64,000 nucleotides of DNA from Synechococcus sp. WH 8101. Lineage in GTDB: Bacteria; Cyanobacteriota; Cyanobacteriia; PCC-6307; Cyanobiaceae. The stretch covers positions 248,001 to 312,000 of the forward strand of contig NZ_CP035914.1 of the NCBI RefSeq assembly GCF_004209775.1, in the 5' to 3' direction. Below are positions 1 to 9,021 of the stretch, piece by piece. The position numbers and the translations under genes are program-made. The notes under the pieces were generated by a model that was given only the letters and a program-made list of their open reading frames with translations, was not told where the DNA came from and searched no databases. Each line of letters starts with the position of its first letter. The stretch's first letter is position 1.

Positions 1-1
1 C

Positions 2-229
2 ACCAACCTGCTCGAGCGCGTCAATGAGGAAATTAAACGCCGCACCCGCGTGGTGGGAATCTTCCACAACGACGCTGCGATCGAGCGACTGGTGGGCGCA
101 GTGCTGCTGGAGCAGGACGAGCACTGGCAGCTCGAGGGCCGGCGCATGTTCTCCGCCGAAAGCATGAGCGCCATCCCGTCGCTGGAGGACCTGTCGGCTC
201 AGCCCTGTCTGCAGGAAGCAAGCGCCTGA
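2..229 (+). mobile_element. IS256/mutator-family transposase, C-terminal fragment
   Basis: The reading frame is open from the window edge to a TGA and gives about 75 residues beginning TNLLERVNEEIKRRTRVVGI. Leu-Glu-Arg followed by an Arg-rich stretch and VVGIF is the conserved C-terminal block of IS256-type (mutator-like DDE) transposases, which act on DNA at the element ends. The N-terminal part with most of the catalytic triad lies outside the window, so integrity cannot be judged. It sits beside an abrupt drop in GC content, consistent with an island border. Family assignment is fairly sure; activity is unknown. Confidence 0.8.
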
Positions 230-548
230 ACCAAGGCCCCAGCAGAGCGGTGGCGCAGCGCCCTCCTCAGGGCGCAGCGGCGCTGCTCAGCGCCCGGGGG
301 GCGGCAGCTGAAACCGCACGACCGAGATCAACGCCACAGCCAACAAACAATCCGTCATCCAGGCGAACGACTTGACAAGTCAATCAGCTGGATTCATCGT
401 GAAAAAACGAGGTGGACATGCGCCTCGCGAATGACAGCCCGTCATTCATCCCTGTTCACTCTCAGACCAGGGCAATCGGGTCTCGAGATTTACACCTCGC
501 AAAGGGACGCGGCCTGCCTTTGGCATTGTTACTCCTATTTCTCCTTTT
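230..548. other. Intergenic stretch downstream of the transposase
   Basis: About 320 bases without a convincing gene. The first part is GC-rich and probably contains the terminal inverted repeat of the IS element, which cannot be delimited without the other end. A small inverted repeat (GAATGA ... TCATTC, about 429-446) is visible. From about 520 the sequence turns pyrimidine- and AT-rich, matching the next two genes. No clear promoter was identified. Confidence 0.5.
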
Positions 549-1370
549 GTGAATAAACCTGTAATTTGTTTTTCCCTTGTTTTATACAATCACTCCCTTG
601 ACACCATTTATCCACTGCTTGCTTCTATAAAATCATTTTCTGGCCTTACCACTGATAAGTATAGCCTTATAACTGCTGTTTATGATGGTAGCCCTTCTAA
701 TTTTGCTTCGCCTTCTTTGGCTCAACTAGAATCTGCGTTGAATGGTATCGATTTTTTTTATGATAAGGGCCCCAATCTTGGCTTTGGCGCTTCTAACAAT
801 CGTAATTTTCTTAGGGCTTCCCTTGGTGAGAGAGATTATTTTGTTGTAGTTAACCCTGACATAAGTTTTTTGCCTGAGCAGCTATATCCACTGTTTCAAT
901 GGATCTTCGAGCACCCTGAATGTTCATGCGTTGCTCCTCTTATTCGCCTTCAGTCTGGCGATATTCAATACTCTGCTAAGCACAACCCTACGGTTTTGTC
1001 ACTCTTGCTTGGGCGTTTCCCCTTTTTGTTGAACATGAAACTGTTATACAGGTATAATTTATGGCATAAAAATATGCTTCTTGATTATTCAAAGGAATTC
1101 ATTGTGTCTACCTACTTGTCGGGCTGCTTTCTGATTGTGCCTGTTTGGGCTTATAAGTCGGTAGGCGGCTTTTGCGAGCGCTATTTTCTTCACGTTGAAG
1201 ACGCTGATATTGTTCGAAGGCTCTCTCGGGTTGGCCTTACTCTCCACAATCCACTTGGATTTGTAATCCATGGCTGGGCTAGAGGTTCTCATTTTTCGTT
1301 TCGTCAGAGTCTTTCTTTGGTTAAGTCCTTTTTTGTTTATTGTTGCATTTGGGGCTTTAAGCTGTTTTGA
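549..1370 (+). CDS. Glycosyltransferase family 2, rhamnosyltransferase-like
   Basis: A 273-residue GT-A fold glycosyltransferase, expected to transfer a sugar from a nucleotide donor to a growing surface polysaccharide on the cytoplasmic side of the membrane. Visible motifs are LVLYNHS at the N-terminus, AVYDGSP, the NLGFGASNNRNF block, VVNPDI (acidic metal/donor site) and a late HVEDADIVRRL segment typical of the acceptor-side acidic motif of rhamnosyltransferase-like GT2 enzymes. The start is GTG. Base composition is clearly AT-richer than the rest of the window and T-rich at third codon positions, which suggests horizontal transfer. It leads a run of same-strand genes reaching the WbpM-like dehydratase. 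The exact sugar cannot be told. Confidence 0.8.
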   Translation: MNKPVICFSLVLYNHSLDTIYPLLASIKSFSGLTTDKYSLITAVYDGSPSNFASPSLAQLESALNGIDFFYDKGPNLGFGASNNRNFLRASLGERDYFVVVNPDISFLPEQLYPLFQWIFEHPECSCVAPLIRLQSGDIQYSAKHNPTVLSLLLGRFPFLLNMKLLYRYNLWHKNMLLDYSKEFIVSTYLSGCFLIVPVWAYKSVGGFCERYFLHVEDADIVRRLSRVGLTLHNPLGFVIHGWARGSHFSFRQSLSLVKSFFVYCCIWGFKLF

Positions 1371-1400
1371 TTTGGCTGGATTCTTTGCTGTCTTTTTGTT

Positions 1401-2318
1401 ATGTCTCAATTTGAAATTCATTTGTTTGGAGCAACAACGCCTGCTGGTGAGGCTTTCCTTCGTTCCTGTAATTTATCTCCCCATTTTGGCCCAATCTTTT
1501 GTTATTCAAGATCAAGGTTAAGTGGTTTTGGCGAATTTCGTTACTTGGATCTTGAAAATCCGTCGTCTTTTGATCCTGGCGGCGAATTAAATGCTCCAAA
1601 GATATGGATTAGCTTTAGCCCAATTTGGATTTTTGCACCTTTCCTGAATTCTATTGCGGCTAATTCCCCTGAGCTTCTCTCTGGATTGGGCGGTCTGATC
1701 GCTTGCTCTTCGTCGTCAGTTATTACAAAGCGTTTTTCTTTCAATGGATTTGATCGCAACTTGGTTTCTAGCTTGATAAAGGCAGAGGATGAATTGATCA
1801 ATACGTCTTTCCGTCTCTCCTTTCCTTGTAAAGTTGTCCGGCCAAGTTTGATATACGGTAGGGTAGGAGAATATGGCGACAGTAATTTAACTATCTTGCT
1901 ACATCAGCTCCGTCGATTCCCCTTAATTCCCCTGCCATCCATCACCGGTCTTCGCCAACCAATTCATGCGTCTCAGCTTGCCGCTGTTTTTTTGCGATTC
2001 GCTGAACAACTTAATGATTACGACTGGGATTCCTCCTTTTCAGCGCGTATTTCTATCGGCGGAGATTGCACCCTGACATATTTTGCGATGCTTCGAGCTC
2101 TCCAAATGGCTCAACCATCTGGAGACCCAGCTCGCCGCTGCCATCTGCTGTCGATTCCGAACCGATTGTTCTTTTTGCTGGCAGCTCCACTTTTGATTAT
2201 CTCTCCAAAGTACTACGAAGCGGTGTTGCGTATGGGTGCCAACCTCTCTGGTTTTACGCCCTCTCACAAGGTGCTCGGCTCTGCAGCCGAAAGTTTTCCG
2301 GTTTTGCCGTTGACTTAA
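1401..2318 (+). CDS. NAD-dependent epimerase/dehydratase-like protein (atypical SDR)
   Basis: A 305-residue protein resembling extended short-chain dehydrogenases that modify nucleotide sugars. The N-terminus IHLFGATTPAGEAFLRSC is a degenerate Rossmann GxxGxxG. ACSSSSV corresponds to the strand carrying the catalytic Ser, and VVRPSLIYGR with a following PSITGLRQPIHASQLA block matches the substrate-binding half of epimerases annotated next to WecA-like transferases. The usual YxxxK dyad is not obvious: Lys in SLIKAEDELI is the only nearby candidate. Catalysis may therefore be altered. It shares the AT-rich composition of its upstream neighbour, 30 bases away. Its 3' end nearly touches the next gene, suggesting translational coupling. 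Confidence 0.6.
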   Translation: MSQFEIHLFGATTPAGEAFLRSCNLSPHFGPIFCYSRSRLSGFGEFRYLDLENPSSFDPGGELNAPKIWISFSPIWIFAPFLNSIAANSPELLSGLGGLIACSSSSVITKRFSFNGFDRNLVSSLIKAEDELINTSFRLSFPCKVVRPSLIYGRVGEYGDSNLTILLHQLRRFPLIPLPSITGLRQPIHASQLAAVFLRFAEQLNDYDWDSSFSARISIGGDCTLTYFAMLRALQMAQPSGDPARRCHLLSIPNRLFFLLAAPLLIISPKYYEAVLRMGANLSGFTPSHKVLGSAAESFPVLPLT

Positions 2319-2329
2319 TTATATTGCTT

Positions 2330-3298
2330 GTGTTTCTCGCTGCCTTTATTGCCTCAGTCACGAGTTGGGGGCTCTTGCTGTTGTTGATTCCCCGCTTACG
2401 TCGACTACTGCTTGATCATCCCAACGCCCGCAGCTCCCACAGCCGGCCTACCCCCCGTGGTGGTGGTGTCGCTTTTGTGTTGGTGGCTTGCTCTGCAAGT
2501 GTTCTGGCTTTGATAGTTAGCGCTAGATCCGCTTCGGCGCCCTTAACTCTGCTTGCTGCGCCCTTGATGGCGTTGCCACTTGCCCTGGTGAGTTTTCTCG
2601 ACGATCGCCACAATCTGCCCGTCAGTTGGCGCTTTGGCGTTCAGCTCGCCACAGCCCTGTTGCTGATCCTGGTGAGCCCGCTTGTGGAGCTGTCTTTCGG
2701 CTTTCTTCCACTTATTGCAGTGTTGATGATTGCTATCACCGCGGTGATCAACTTCACCAACTTCATGGATGGCCTGGATGGCCTGGTTGCGGGTTGTTTG
2801 TTTGTGGTCATTACTGCAGCTGCCATCCAGCTTTCGGCTCCCTTGCCTATCTGGGCCCTTGTGGGCGCCTTGCTGGGATTCCTGATCTGGAACTGGAGCC
2901 CCGCCAAGGTGTTCATGGGCGATGTGGGCAGCACCTTTCTCGGTGCCGTGTTTGCCATGCTTGTGCTTCAGGCATCCACCTGGATTGAAGCGCTCGCCTT
3001 GTTGCTGGTGGCCACCCCGCTGTTGGGCGACGCCTGCCTTTGCGTGCCAAGGCGTTTGATGTCAGGCCAGCGGGTGTTTCAGGCCCATCGTCTGCATCTG
3101 TTCCAGCGCTTGCATCAGGCCGGCTGGCCCCATGCCCGCGTTTCTAGCCTCTACATCGCATCTACCGCTGTACTCGCCATCGTCCTTCTTTGGGGTGGCT
3201 TGCTTTGGGTGATCACCCTTGCCGCCCTTGAGCTGCTGATCGGCTTCTGGCTGGATCAAAAGGTTGCGGTTCCCTTTGCTGAGGCATCACGCTCTTGA
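2330..3298 (+). CDS. MraY/WecA-family undecaprenyl-phosphate sugar-1-phosphate transferase (WbpL-like)
   Basis: A polytopic membrane enzyme that should load the first N-acetylated hexosamine phosphate onto undecaprenyl phosphate to start a surface glycan. The family signature is clear: PRGGG near the N-terminus, LDDRHNLP (Asp pair), NFTNFMDGLDGLVAG, the VFMGDVGSTFLGA loop, and a His-rich HRLHLFQRLHQAG cytoplasmic loop. Length from GTG 2330 is about 322 residues, as expected. TTG 2324 is an alternative start. The frame stays open upstream to 2066, but that part overlaps the preceding gene and lacks family similarity, so I excluded it. Composition changes from AT-rich to GC-rich inside this gene, which may mark an ancestral junction. 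It overlaps the next gene by 4 bases. Confidence 0.85.
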   Translation: MFLAAFIASVTSWGLLLLLIPRLRRLLLDHPNARSSHSRPTPRGGGVAFVLVACSASVLALIVSARSASAPLTLLAAPLMALPLALVSFLDDRHNLPVSWRFGVQLATALLLILVSPLVELSFGFLPLIAVLMIAITAVINFTNFMDGLDGLVAGCLFVVITAAAIQLSAPLPIWALVGALLGFLIWNWSPAKVFMGDVGSTFLGAVFAMLVLQASTWIEALALLLVATPLLGDACLCVPRRLMSGQRVFQAHRLHLFQRLHQAGWPHARVSSLYIASTAVLAIVLLWGGLLWVITLAALELLIGFWLDQKVAVPFAEASRS

Positions 3299-5217
3299 AA
3301 CCTGAAGTGTCGCGTTCTTATCCGACCAAGGTCGCTGAACGAGCTGTTCGCTTTCCGCCCACGGCCCGACGGCTGCTGCTGATCGGCATCGACGCCCTGC
3401 TGCTGCCATTGGCGGTGTGGCTCAGCTTCTGGCTGCGACTGGCCCATCCGCTCCATCCCAGCTTTCAGGCTGCCGGCCTTTGGTTGCTGCCAGCGGTGCT
3501 GCTGGTGGGTCTGCCGCTGTATGCCCTCACCGGGCAATACAAAGGTCTCACGCGCTACGTCGGAAGCCGCGCTCTCTATCGGCTTGCTGGCCGCAATGGA
3601 CTGTTGGTGTTGCTGTTGGCGGGCCTTGGCGTGATGCTGCGCTTGCCGATGCCGCCCCGCAGCAGTTGGATCCTGCTCTGGTTGTTGCTTACGGGTTTCA
3701 CCGGAGCGGTGCGTTTTGTCCTGCGCGATCTGCTCCTGTCGCTGCGGTCGGTTGCCCACAAGCAGATCGTGCGTGTGGCGATCTACGGCGCCGGTGAGGC
3801 TGGTGCCCAGCTCGCCGCGGCTCTGCGCCTGGCTGGCAACCACCAGATCGTGTCCTTTCTCGATGATGCTCCAGTTCTCTGGCAGCGCACGATCAACGGT
3901 ATCCCGATCCAACCTCCTCAGGTGCTGAGCCAGATCCAGGAGCAGATCGATCAGGTGTTGCTGGCAATCCCTTCAATGCCCCGCAGCGAACGTCGTCGCA
4001 TCGTGGCTGAGTTGCAACGCCAGGCAATCCCGGTGTTGCAGATCCCCTCGGTGGATGACCTCACCTCCGGCCGGGCGCGCATCGATGCACTCCGTCCCGT
4101 TGCCATTGAAGACCTGCTCGGCCGTGATCCCGTGCCGCCCGTGCCGGAGTTGCTCGGCCCTGGCCTGCGTGATGCGGTGGTCTGCGTCACCGGTGCCGGT
4201 GGCTCGATCGGATCTGAGCTCTGCCGTCAGATCCTGCAACTGAGTCCCAGCATCTTGATCTTGCTCGAAAGCAGTGAACCGTCGCTGTATGCCGTGGAGC
4301 AGGAGCTCCGCCAGCAGTTGCCCGCTTCGGTAAAGCTGCTGCCAGTGCTTGGCAGCGCCGCCGATCCGGCGCTGGTGCAAAGGCTTTTTACAGACCACGG
4401 GGTACAGACCGTGTTCCATGCTGCCGCCTACAAACACGTGCCCCTGGTGGAGGCCAACCCGCTGGCGGGCCTTGCCAACAACGTCGGTTCCACTCGGGTG
4501 GTCTGTCAGGCCGCGGTGGCGACTAGCGTAAGTGAATTGGTGCTGATCTCCACTGATAAAGCGGTGCGTCCCACCAATGTGATGGGGGCCAGCAAACGCC
4601 TGGCGGAGCTGGTGCTGCAGGCGTCGGCATTGGAGCTGTCCCAAAATGCCAAGGCAGCGGGCCAGACCCGTACCCGTTTGGCGATGGTGCGCTTTGGCAA
4701 TGTGTTGGGTTCGTCGGGGTCGGTGGTGCCCCTGTTCCGCCGTCAGATTGCAGCAGGTGGGCCGATCACGCTCACCCACCCGGAGATCATTCGCTACTTC
4801 ATGACGATCTCTGAGGCGGCCCAGTTGGTGCTCCAGGCCGCCACCCTTGCCAAGGGCGGTGATCTGTTTCTGCTGGAGATGGGTGAACCGGTGCGTATCA
4901 AAGACCTGGCTGAGCAGATGGTGCGCCTCAGCGGCCTGTCGCTACGCGATGCCCAGAACCCTACCGGTGAGATCGCCATCACCTGCACCGGCCTGCGCCC
5001 CGGCGAAAAGCTCTACGAGGAGCTGCTGATCGATGCCGAATCCGAACCTACCCAGCACCCCCTGATCTTCCGTGCTCAAGAAAGGGCTCTTTCCCCAGAC
5101 GTGCTTTGGCCTCGCCTCGATGCGCTCGACGCTGCGATCGCGGCCCAGGATGTGGAGGCAGCGCTGGAGTTGCTGGCGGAGCTGGTTCCCGAGTGGCAGC
5201 GGGAGCTGACCGAATAG
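3295..5217 (+). CDS. WbpM/CapD-like nucleotide-sugar 4,6-dehydratase, membrane-anchored
   Basis: A 640-residue protein of the polysaccharide-biosynthesis WbpM/FlaA1/CapD family, which converts UDP-GlcNAc-type sugars to 4-keto-6-deoxy intermediates. The N-terminal about 140 residues form several hydrophobic helices. Next comes a CoA-binding-like Rossmann domain (VRVAIYGAGEAGAQLA), then the catalytic SDR domain with VCVTGAGGSIGSELCRQI, HAAAYKHVPLVE and STDKAVRPTNVMGASKRLAE. Met in place of the usual catalytic Tyr (Ser-Met-Lys arrangement) is characteristic of WbpM. The start is TTG 3295, overlapping the upstream stop in a TTGA arrangement; GTG 3307 is possible. With the upstream transferase it forms a typical O-antigen initiation module. 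Confidence 0.88.
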   Translation: MKPEVSRSYPTKVAERAVRFPPTARRLLLIGIDALLLPLAVWLSFWLRLAHPLHPSFQAAGLWLLPAVLLVGLPLYALTGQYKGLTRYVGSRALYRLAGRNGLLVLLLAGLGVMLRLPMPPRSSWILLWLLLTGFTGAVRFVLRDLLLSLRSVAHKQIVRVAIYGAGEAGAQLAAALRLAGNHQIVSFLDDAPVLWQRTINGIPIQPPQVLSQIQEQIDQVLLAIPSMPRSERRRIVAELQRQAIPVLQIPSVDDLTSGRARIDALRPVAIEDLLGRDPVPPVPELLGPGLRDAVVCVTGAGGSIGSELCRQILQLSPSILILLESSEPSLYAVEQELRQQLPASVKLLPVLGSAADPALVQRLFTDHGVQTVFHAAAYKHVPLVEANPLAGLANNVGSTRVVCQAAVATSVSELVLISTDKAVRPTNVMGASKRLAELVLQASALELSQNAKAAGQTRTRLAMVRFGNVLGSSGSVVPLFRRQIAAGGPITLTHPEIIRYFMTISEAAQLVLQAATLAKGGDLFLLEMGEPVRIKDLAEQMVRLSGLSLRDAQNPTGEIAITCTGLRPGEKLYEELLIDAESEPTQHPLIFRAQERALSPDVLWPRLDALDAAIAAQDVEAALELLAELVPEWQRELTE

Positions 5218-5248
5218 CTTTTTGGGGACTAGAAGTGTGCGTTGATGC

Positions 5249-6331
5249 TCATGAACGGTTGACCGCTTGTTTGCACCAGTTCTGCTGCGTCAAGTACCAC
5301 TTCACGGTTTCAGTTAGGCCTGCCTCGAGGCTGTGACGAGGCTGCCAACCCAGTTCGCATTGAATGCGGCTGGGATCGATCGCGTAGCGGCGGTCATGGC
5401 CGGGGCGATCGCTGACCCGTTGGATCAGCTTGGCGTGGGGGGATCCCTTGGGATGGACCTGATCGAGGCTGGTGCAGATCAGCTCCACAATCTGCCGGTT
5501 TGTGCGCTCGCCAAAGCCGCCCACGCAATAGCTGCGCCCTAGGGCGCCTCGGCAGGCCGCCAGCAGCAACGCATCCACGTGGTCTTCCACGTGCAGCCAG
5601 TCGCGCACATTCAGCCCATCGCCGTAGAGCGGGATCGCTTCGCCGGCGGCGGCTTTGAGGATCACCACCGGGATCAGCTTTTCGGGGAACTGCCAGGGGC
5701 CGTAGTTGTTGCTGCAGTTGGTGAGCACCACCGGCAGGCCATAGGTGTGATGCCAGGCATTCACCAGGTGATCGCTCGCGGCCTTGCTGGCCGAATAGGG
5801 GCTGCGTGGGTCGTAGGGGGTGGTTTCTGAAAAACGCCCTTCGGGCCCGAGGGAGCCGAACACCTCATCGGTGCTGATGTGATGCATCCGAAAGTTCGCC
5901 TTGCGTTCCCCAGCCAGCTGCTCCCAGTGGGCGCGCACCGCCTGCAGCAGATGCAGGGTGCCGATCACGTTGCTGCTGATAAAAGCCTCGGGCCCAGCGA
6001 TCGAGCGATCCACATGGCTTTCCGCCGCCAGATGCAGCACCAGATCCGGGTCGGCCCGTTGCACCGCCTCTGCCGTTGCTTGGGCATCGGCCAGATCTAC
6101 CCGCAGCAGTTGGTAGCGCCCCTCTCCGGCAGGGCCTAGCTCAGTCAGCACATGCTCAATGCTGGTGCAATCGCTGGCGTAGCCCATCTTGTCGAGGTTG
6201 AACACCTGCGCTGTGCTCTCCCGCAGCAGCCGCCGCACCACGGCGCCACCGATGAAACCGGCACCACCGGTCACCAGGATGCGGCGGCGATCGCCCAGCA
6301 GTTCGGCGGCGGTGGTCATGGTCAAGCGCAT
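5249..6331 (-). CDS. rfbB: dTDP-glucose 4,6-dehydratase
   Basis: Second enzyme of dTDP-L-rhamnose synthesis, converting dTDP-glucose to dTDP-4-keto-6-deoxyglucose in the cytoplasm. The NAD-binding motif ILVTGGAGFIGGAVVRRLL lies near residue 18. HLAAESHVDRSI, HISTDEVFG (catalytic Thr-Asp-Glu) and YSASKAASDHLV (Tyr-xxx-Lys) follow, and NNYGPWQFPEKLIP is the family substrate block. Length of about 356-360 residues is normal; a start at the second Met (MTTAAEL) is equally plausible. It is the last gene of the minus-strand rfbACDB operon, overlapping rfbD by 10 bases. It converges on the WbpM-like gene with only 31 bases between, and no clear terminator is visible there. Confidence 0.95.
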   Translation of the reverse strand: MRLTMTTAAELLGDRRRILVTGGAGFIGGAVVRRLLRESTAQVFNLDKMGYASDCTSIEHVLTELGPAGEGRYQLLRVDLADAQATAEAVQRADPDLVLHLAAESHVDRSIAGPEAFISSNVIGTLHLLQAVRAHWEQLAGERKANFRMHHISTDEVFGSLGPEGRFSETTPYDPRSPYSASKAASDHLVNAWHHTYGLPVVLTNCSNNYGPWQFPEKLIPVVILKAAAGEAIPLYGDGLNVRDWLHVEDHVDALLLAACRGALGRSYCVGGFGERTNRQIVELICTSLDQVHPKGSPHAKLIQRVSDRPGHDRRYAIDPSRIQCELGWQPRHSLEAGLTETVKWYLTQQNWCKQAVNRS

Positions 6332-7266
6332 GAGGACGTAGTTGTGGTGGTGGCGGTTGGGATGGAGTGCAGCAACTCACGCAGGGCCTGGCGCCAGGGG
6401 CTGGCGTCCAGCTCCAAGGCCTGGCGGCTGCTGGAGCAATCGAGCAGCGAGTAGCTCGGCCGCTTGGCTGGGGTGGGGTACTCAGCGCTGGTGATCGGCG
6501 TCACCGCCGCCATCCGCTCCAACAGCCCCAGCTCCAGAGCCAGCTCACCCACGGCCACCGCCACATCAAACCAGCTGGCGGCGCCGGCATCACTCCAGTG
6601 CATCAGCGCGGGCAGGCTGTCGCCGGCACTGCTCCGCTGGATCGCCTGCCAGCAGGCCGTGGCAAGAGAGTGGGTGCAGGTTGGGCAGCCCACCTGATCG
6701 GCCACCACGCCAATGGCGTCGCGCTCCCGGTGCAAGCGCAGCATGGTGAGGGCAAAATTGCGGCCCACCGGCCCCATCACCCAGCTTGTGCGCAGGATCA
6801 GCCCCTGGCCAGTCGCAGACAGGATCTCTTCCACGGCATCTTCTCCCCGCGCTTTGCTGGCGCCGTACACCCCCAACGGTGAGCGGCTGTCGCTTGGCCG
6901 GTAGGGCCTGCCCTGCTCACCGTTGAATACGAAATCCGTGCTCAGTTGCAGGAGCCGCCCCCCTTGATCGCGCAGGGCTTCCGCGAAGGCTCGTGGTGCC
7001 TTGGCGTTTATCATCTCGGCTACATCGGGTTCGCTTTCGGCTTTGTCCACGGCCGTGTAAGCGCCGGCATTGAGCACCCAGTTGGGTTGGTGCGTTTCCA
7101 CGGCCTGGCGGCAGGCCGCCGCATCCGCAAGATCAAGGCCGAGCATCCCCTGGCCTCCGTTGCGGCCCGTGGTGATCAGCTCAATGCCCTCGGGCACCGA
7201 GGCGATCACCGCCTGGCCTAACTGGCCAGCGGCTCCGGTGAGCAGCACCCGGATCGTCTGGTCCAT
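6322..7266 (-). CDS. rfbD: dTDP-4-dehydrorhamnose reductase
   Basis: Final step of dTDP-L-rhamnose synthesis, the NADPH-dependent reduction of dTDP-4-keto-L-rhamnose. The start [20 protein letters not shown] carries the Rossmann GxxGxxG. LNAGAYTAVDKAE, STDFVFNGEQGRPY and YGASKARGED (Tyr-xxx-Lys) are diagnostic, and FALTMLRL with VADQVGCPT is the conserved later block. The length is 314 residues. The ATG at 7266 overlaps the rfbC stop (TGATG), so translation is coupled. The frame is open further upstream, but only as an antisense-free overlap with rfbC, so I did not extend it. Confidence 0.94.
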   Translation of the reverse strand: MDQTIRVLLTGAAGQLGQAVIASVPEGIELITTGRNGGQGMLGLDLADAAACRQAVETHQPNWVLNAGAYTAVDKAESEPDVAEMINAKAPRAFAEALRDQGGRLLQLSTDFVFNGEQGRPYRPSDSRSPLGVYGASKARGEDAVEEILSATGQGLILRTSWVMGPVGRNFALTMLRLHRERDAIGVVADQVGCPTCTHSLATACWQAIQRSSAGDSLPALMHWSDAGAASWFDVAVAVGELALELGLLERMAAVTPITSAEYPTPAKRPSYSLLDCSSSRQALELDASPWRQALRELLHSIPTATTTTTSSCA

Positions 7267-7856
7267 CAGGGAAACACCTCGCCAGCGGCCTGGGCGTCCG
7301 ACAGGGTGGGGGCCTGAGCGTCTTTCTCCGACAGGCTCACGGTCGCGCTGCCCAGTGTCTCCAGGGGCCAGCTGATTGCCAGGGCTGGGTCGTCCCAGCG
7401 GATCGCCCGTTCCTGGTCCCGGCTCCAGTAGCCCCGGGTCTTGTATTGCACCTCCGCCACATCGCTGAGGGTGAGAAAGCCGTGGGCGAATCCCTCCGGC
7501 ACCCACAGCTGCTGCTGACTTTCGGCGCTCAGCTCCACACCGGCCCATTGCCCGAAGCTGGCTGAGGAGGCGCGCAGATCCACCACCACATCGAGAATCC
7601 TGCCGACGCTGGCCCGCACCAGCTTCGCTTGGGGGGCTGCCGGCAGTTGGTAGTGCAGCCCGCGCAGAACGCCCTGTGAGGAGCGGGAGTGGTTGTCTTG
7701 CACGAAGGCCACGGGTTCGCCGACCGCTGCATCGAAGCGGCGTTGATTCCAGCTCTCGAAAAACCAGCCGCGATCGTCGCCAAAGCGTTGGGGTGTGAGC
7801 AGCAGCGGGCCGCTCAGGCACTGCCCCTGGGCGCTAACGATGGGTTCAGCTTGCAT
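7266..7856 (-). CDS. rfbC: dTDP-4-dehydrorhamnose 3,5-epimerase
   Basis: A cupin-fold epimerase acting on dTDP-4-keto-6-deoxyglucose, the third step of the rhamnose pathway. The family hallmarks are [10 protein letters not shown] near residue 27, [18 protein letters not shown] (catalytic His in the RGLHYQ motif), [12 protein letters not shown], and [14 protein letters not shown] with the second conserved His. Length is 196 residues, typical. It overlaps rfbA by 11 bases upstream and rfbD downstream, giving one tightly packed transcription unit. Confidence 0.95.
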   Translation of the reverse strand: MQAEPIVSAQGQCLSGPLLLTPQRFGDDRGWFFESWNQRRFDAAVGEPVAFVQDNHSRSSQGVLRGLHYQLPAAPQAKLVRASVGRILDVVVDLRASSASFGQWAGVELSAESQQQLWVPEGFAHGFLTLSDVAEVQYKTRGYWSRDQERAIRWDDPALAISWPLETLGSATVSLSEKDAQAPTLSDAQAAGEVFP

Positions 7857-8886
7857 GGGTCGGCCTGCGCAGGCTGCTCTGCAGAGCGGTGTGATCGCTC
7901 ACGTTGTCTTCCAGCAGCTCTAAAAGATAGGTGCCGTAGCCGCTCTTCTTCAGTGGTTGGGCCAGAGCGGTGAGTTGCTCGATGTTGATCCAACCCTGGC
8001 GCCAGGCCACCTCCTCGGGGCAGCCCACCTTCAAGCCCTGGCGATGTTCCAAGGTGCGGATGTAGCCGCTGGCGTCGTTGAGCGAATCACAGGTGCCCGT
8101 ATCGAGCCAGGCCATGCCCCGGCCCATCAGTTCCACCTGCAGGAGGCCGTCGTTGAGATACAGCTGGTTGAGATCGGTGATTTCCAGTTCCCCCCGGGCG
8201 GAGGGCTGCACCTGCTGGGCCCTCTCCACCACAGAGGCGTCATAGAAATAGAGACCCGTCACGGCGTAGCGGCTCTTGGGCTGTTGGGGTTTCTCCTCGA
8301 TGCTCAGCACCCGGCCTTGGTCATCAAATTCCGCCACGCCATAGCGCTCGGGATCACTGACGGGATAGGCAAACACCGTGGCGCCTTGCGCCTGGGCGTT
8401 GCTGCTGCGCAGCTGGGGCACTAGATCGTGGCCGTGGAAGAGGTTGTCGCCCAGCACCAGGGCGGCGGGCCGTCCACCGAGAAAGTCGGCGCCGATCAGA
8501 AACGCCTGGGCCAGGCCATCGGGGGAGGGCTGAATCGCGTACTCGATCACCATCCCCCAGCGGCTGCCATCCCCCAGTAGACGTTGAAAGGCCGCCTGAT
8601 CGTGGGGTGTGGTGATGATCAGCACCTCGCGGATCCCCGCCAGCATCAAGGTGCTGAGCGGGTAATAGATCATTGGTTTGTTATACACCGGCAACAGCTG
8701 CTTGCTCACCGCCTGGGTGATCGGATGCAGCCTTGAGCCACTGCCGCCGGCGAGGATGATGCCTTTGCGAGCGCTGGAAGGGCCCACGGATTCAGCGATG
8801 TGCAGCTCTATTTCAGCATAGGTGTTGCGGTGGGGCGCCTCCTGGAGGCCAGGTTGGCCGCTGAGAGCGAGGTCGATTGCGGCCAT
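7846..8886 (-). CDS. rfbA: Glucose-1-phosphate thymidylyltransferase
   Basis: First enzyme of the dTDP-rhamnose pathway, making dTDP-glucose from dTTP and glucose-1-phosphate. The nucleotidyltransferase signature [16 protein letters not shown] is followed by [29 protein letters not shown] and [17 protein letters not shown], all diagnostic of RfbA/RmlA. The ATG start at 8886 gives 346 residues, about 30-50 longer than usual at the N-terminus. A GTG at 8787 (13 residues before the signature region ends in family length) would give a more standard 313-residue protein, so the start is uncertain. It heads the rfbACDB operon and is divergent from the vapB-like gene across about 130 bases that must hold both promoters. 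Confidence 0.94.
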   Translation of the reverse strand: MAAIDLALSGQPGLQEAPHRNTYAEIELHIAESVGPSSARKGIILAGGSGSRLHPITQAVSKQLLPVYNKPMIYYPLSTLMLAGIREVLIITTPHDQAAFQRLLGDGSRWGMVIEYAIQPSPDGLAQAFLIGADFLGGRPAALVLGDNLFHGHDLVPQLRSSNAQAQGATVFAYPVSDPERYGVAEFDDQGRVLSIEEKPQQPKSRYAVTGLYFYDASVVERAQQVQPSARGELEITDLNQLYLNDGLLQVELMGRGMAWLDTGTCDSLNDASGYIRTLEHRQGLKVGCPEEVAWRQGWINIEQLTALAQPLKKSGYGTYLLELLEDNVSDHTALQSSLRRPTHAS

Positions 8887-8887
8887 G

Positions 8888-9018
8888 GCTGAGGGTTCCA
8901 GCCGTCGAATTGATTCCCTGTGATCAAATTATGCGTTGATGGGCATGCAGCGGTTGTTGCTGAAGCTGTGTTGGGGGGTTCAGTAGCTGGGTCTAGCGTG
9001 GTGTCAGATGAGTGATGC
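8888..9018. promoter_or_regulatory. Divergent intergenic region between rfbA and the first toxin-antitoxin module
   Basis: This 130-base gap separates the minus-strand rhamnose operon from the plus-strand antitoxin gene, so promoters for both should be here. An AT-rich patch around 8925-8940 is the only candidate core promoter region I see. No palindromic operator could be identified with confidence. Confidence 0.35.
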
Positions 9019-9021
9019 TTG

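Noticed and set aside
2066-2329. Upstream extension of the WecA-like gene
   Set aside because: It overlaps the epimerase-like gene, encodes no family sequence, and GTG 2330 gives the usual length.
7267-7821. Upstream extension of rfbD into rfbC
   Set aside because: Overlapping frame without similarity; ATG 7266 with TGATG coupling is the natural start.
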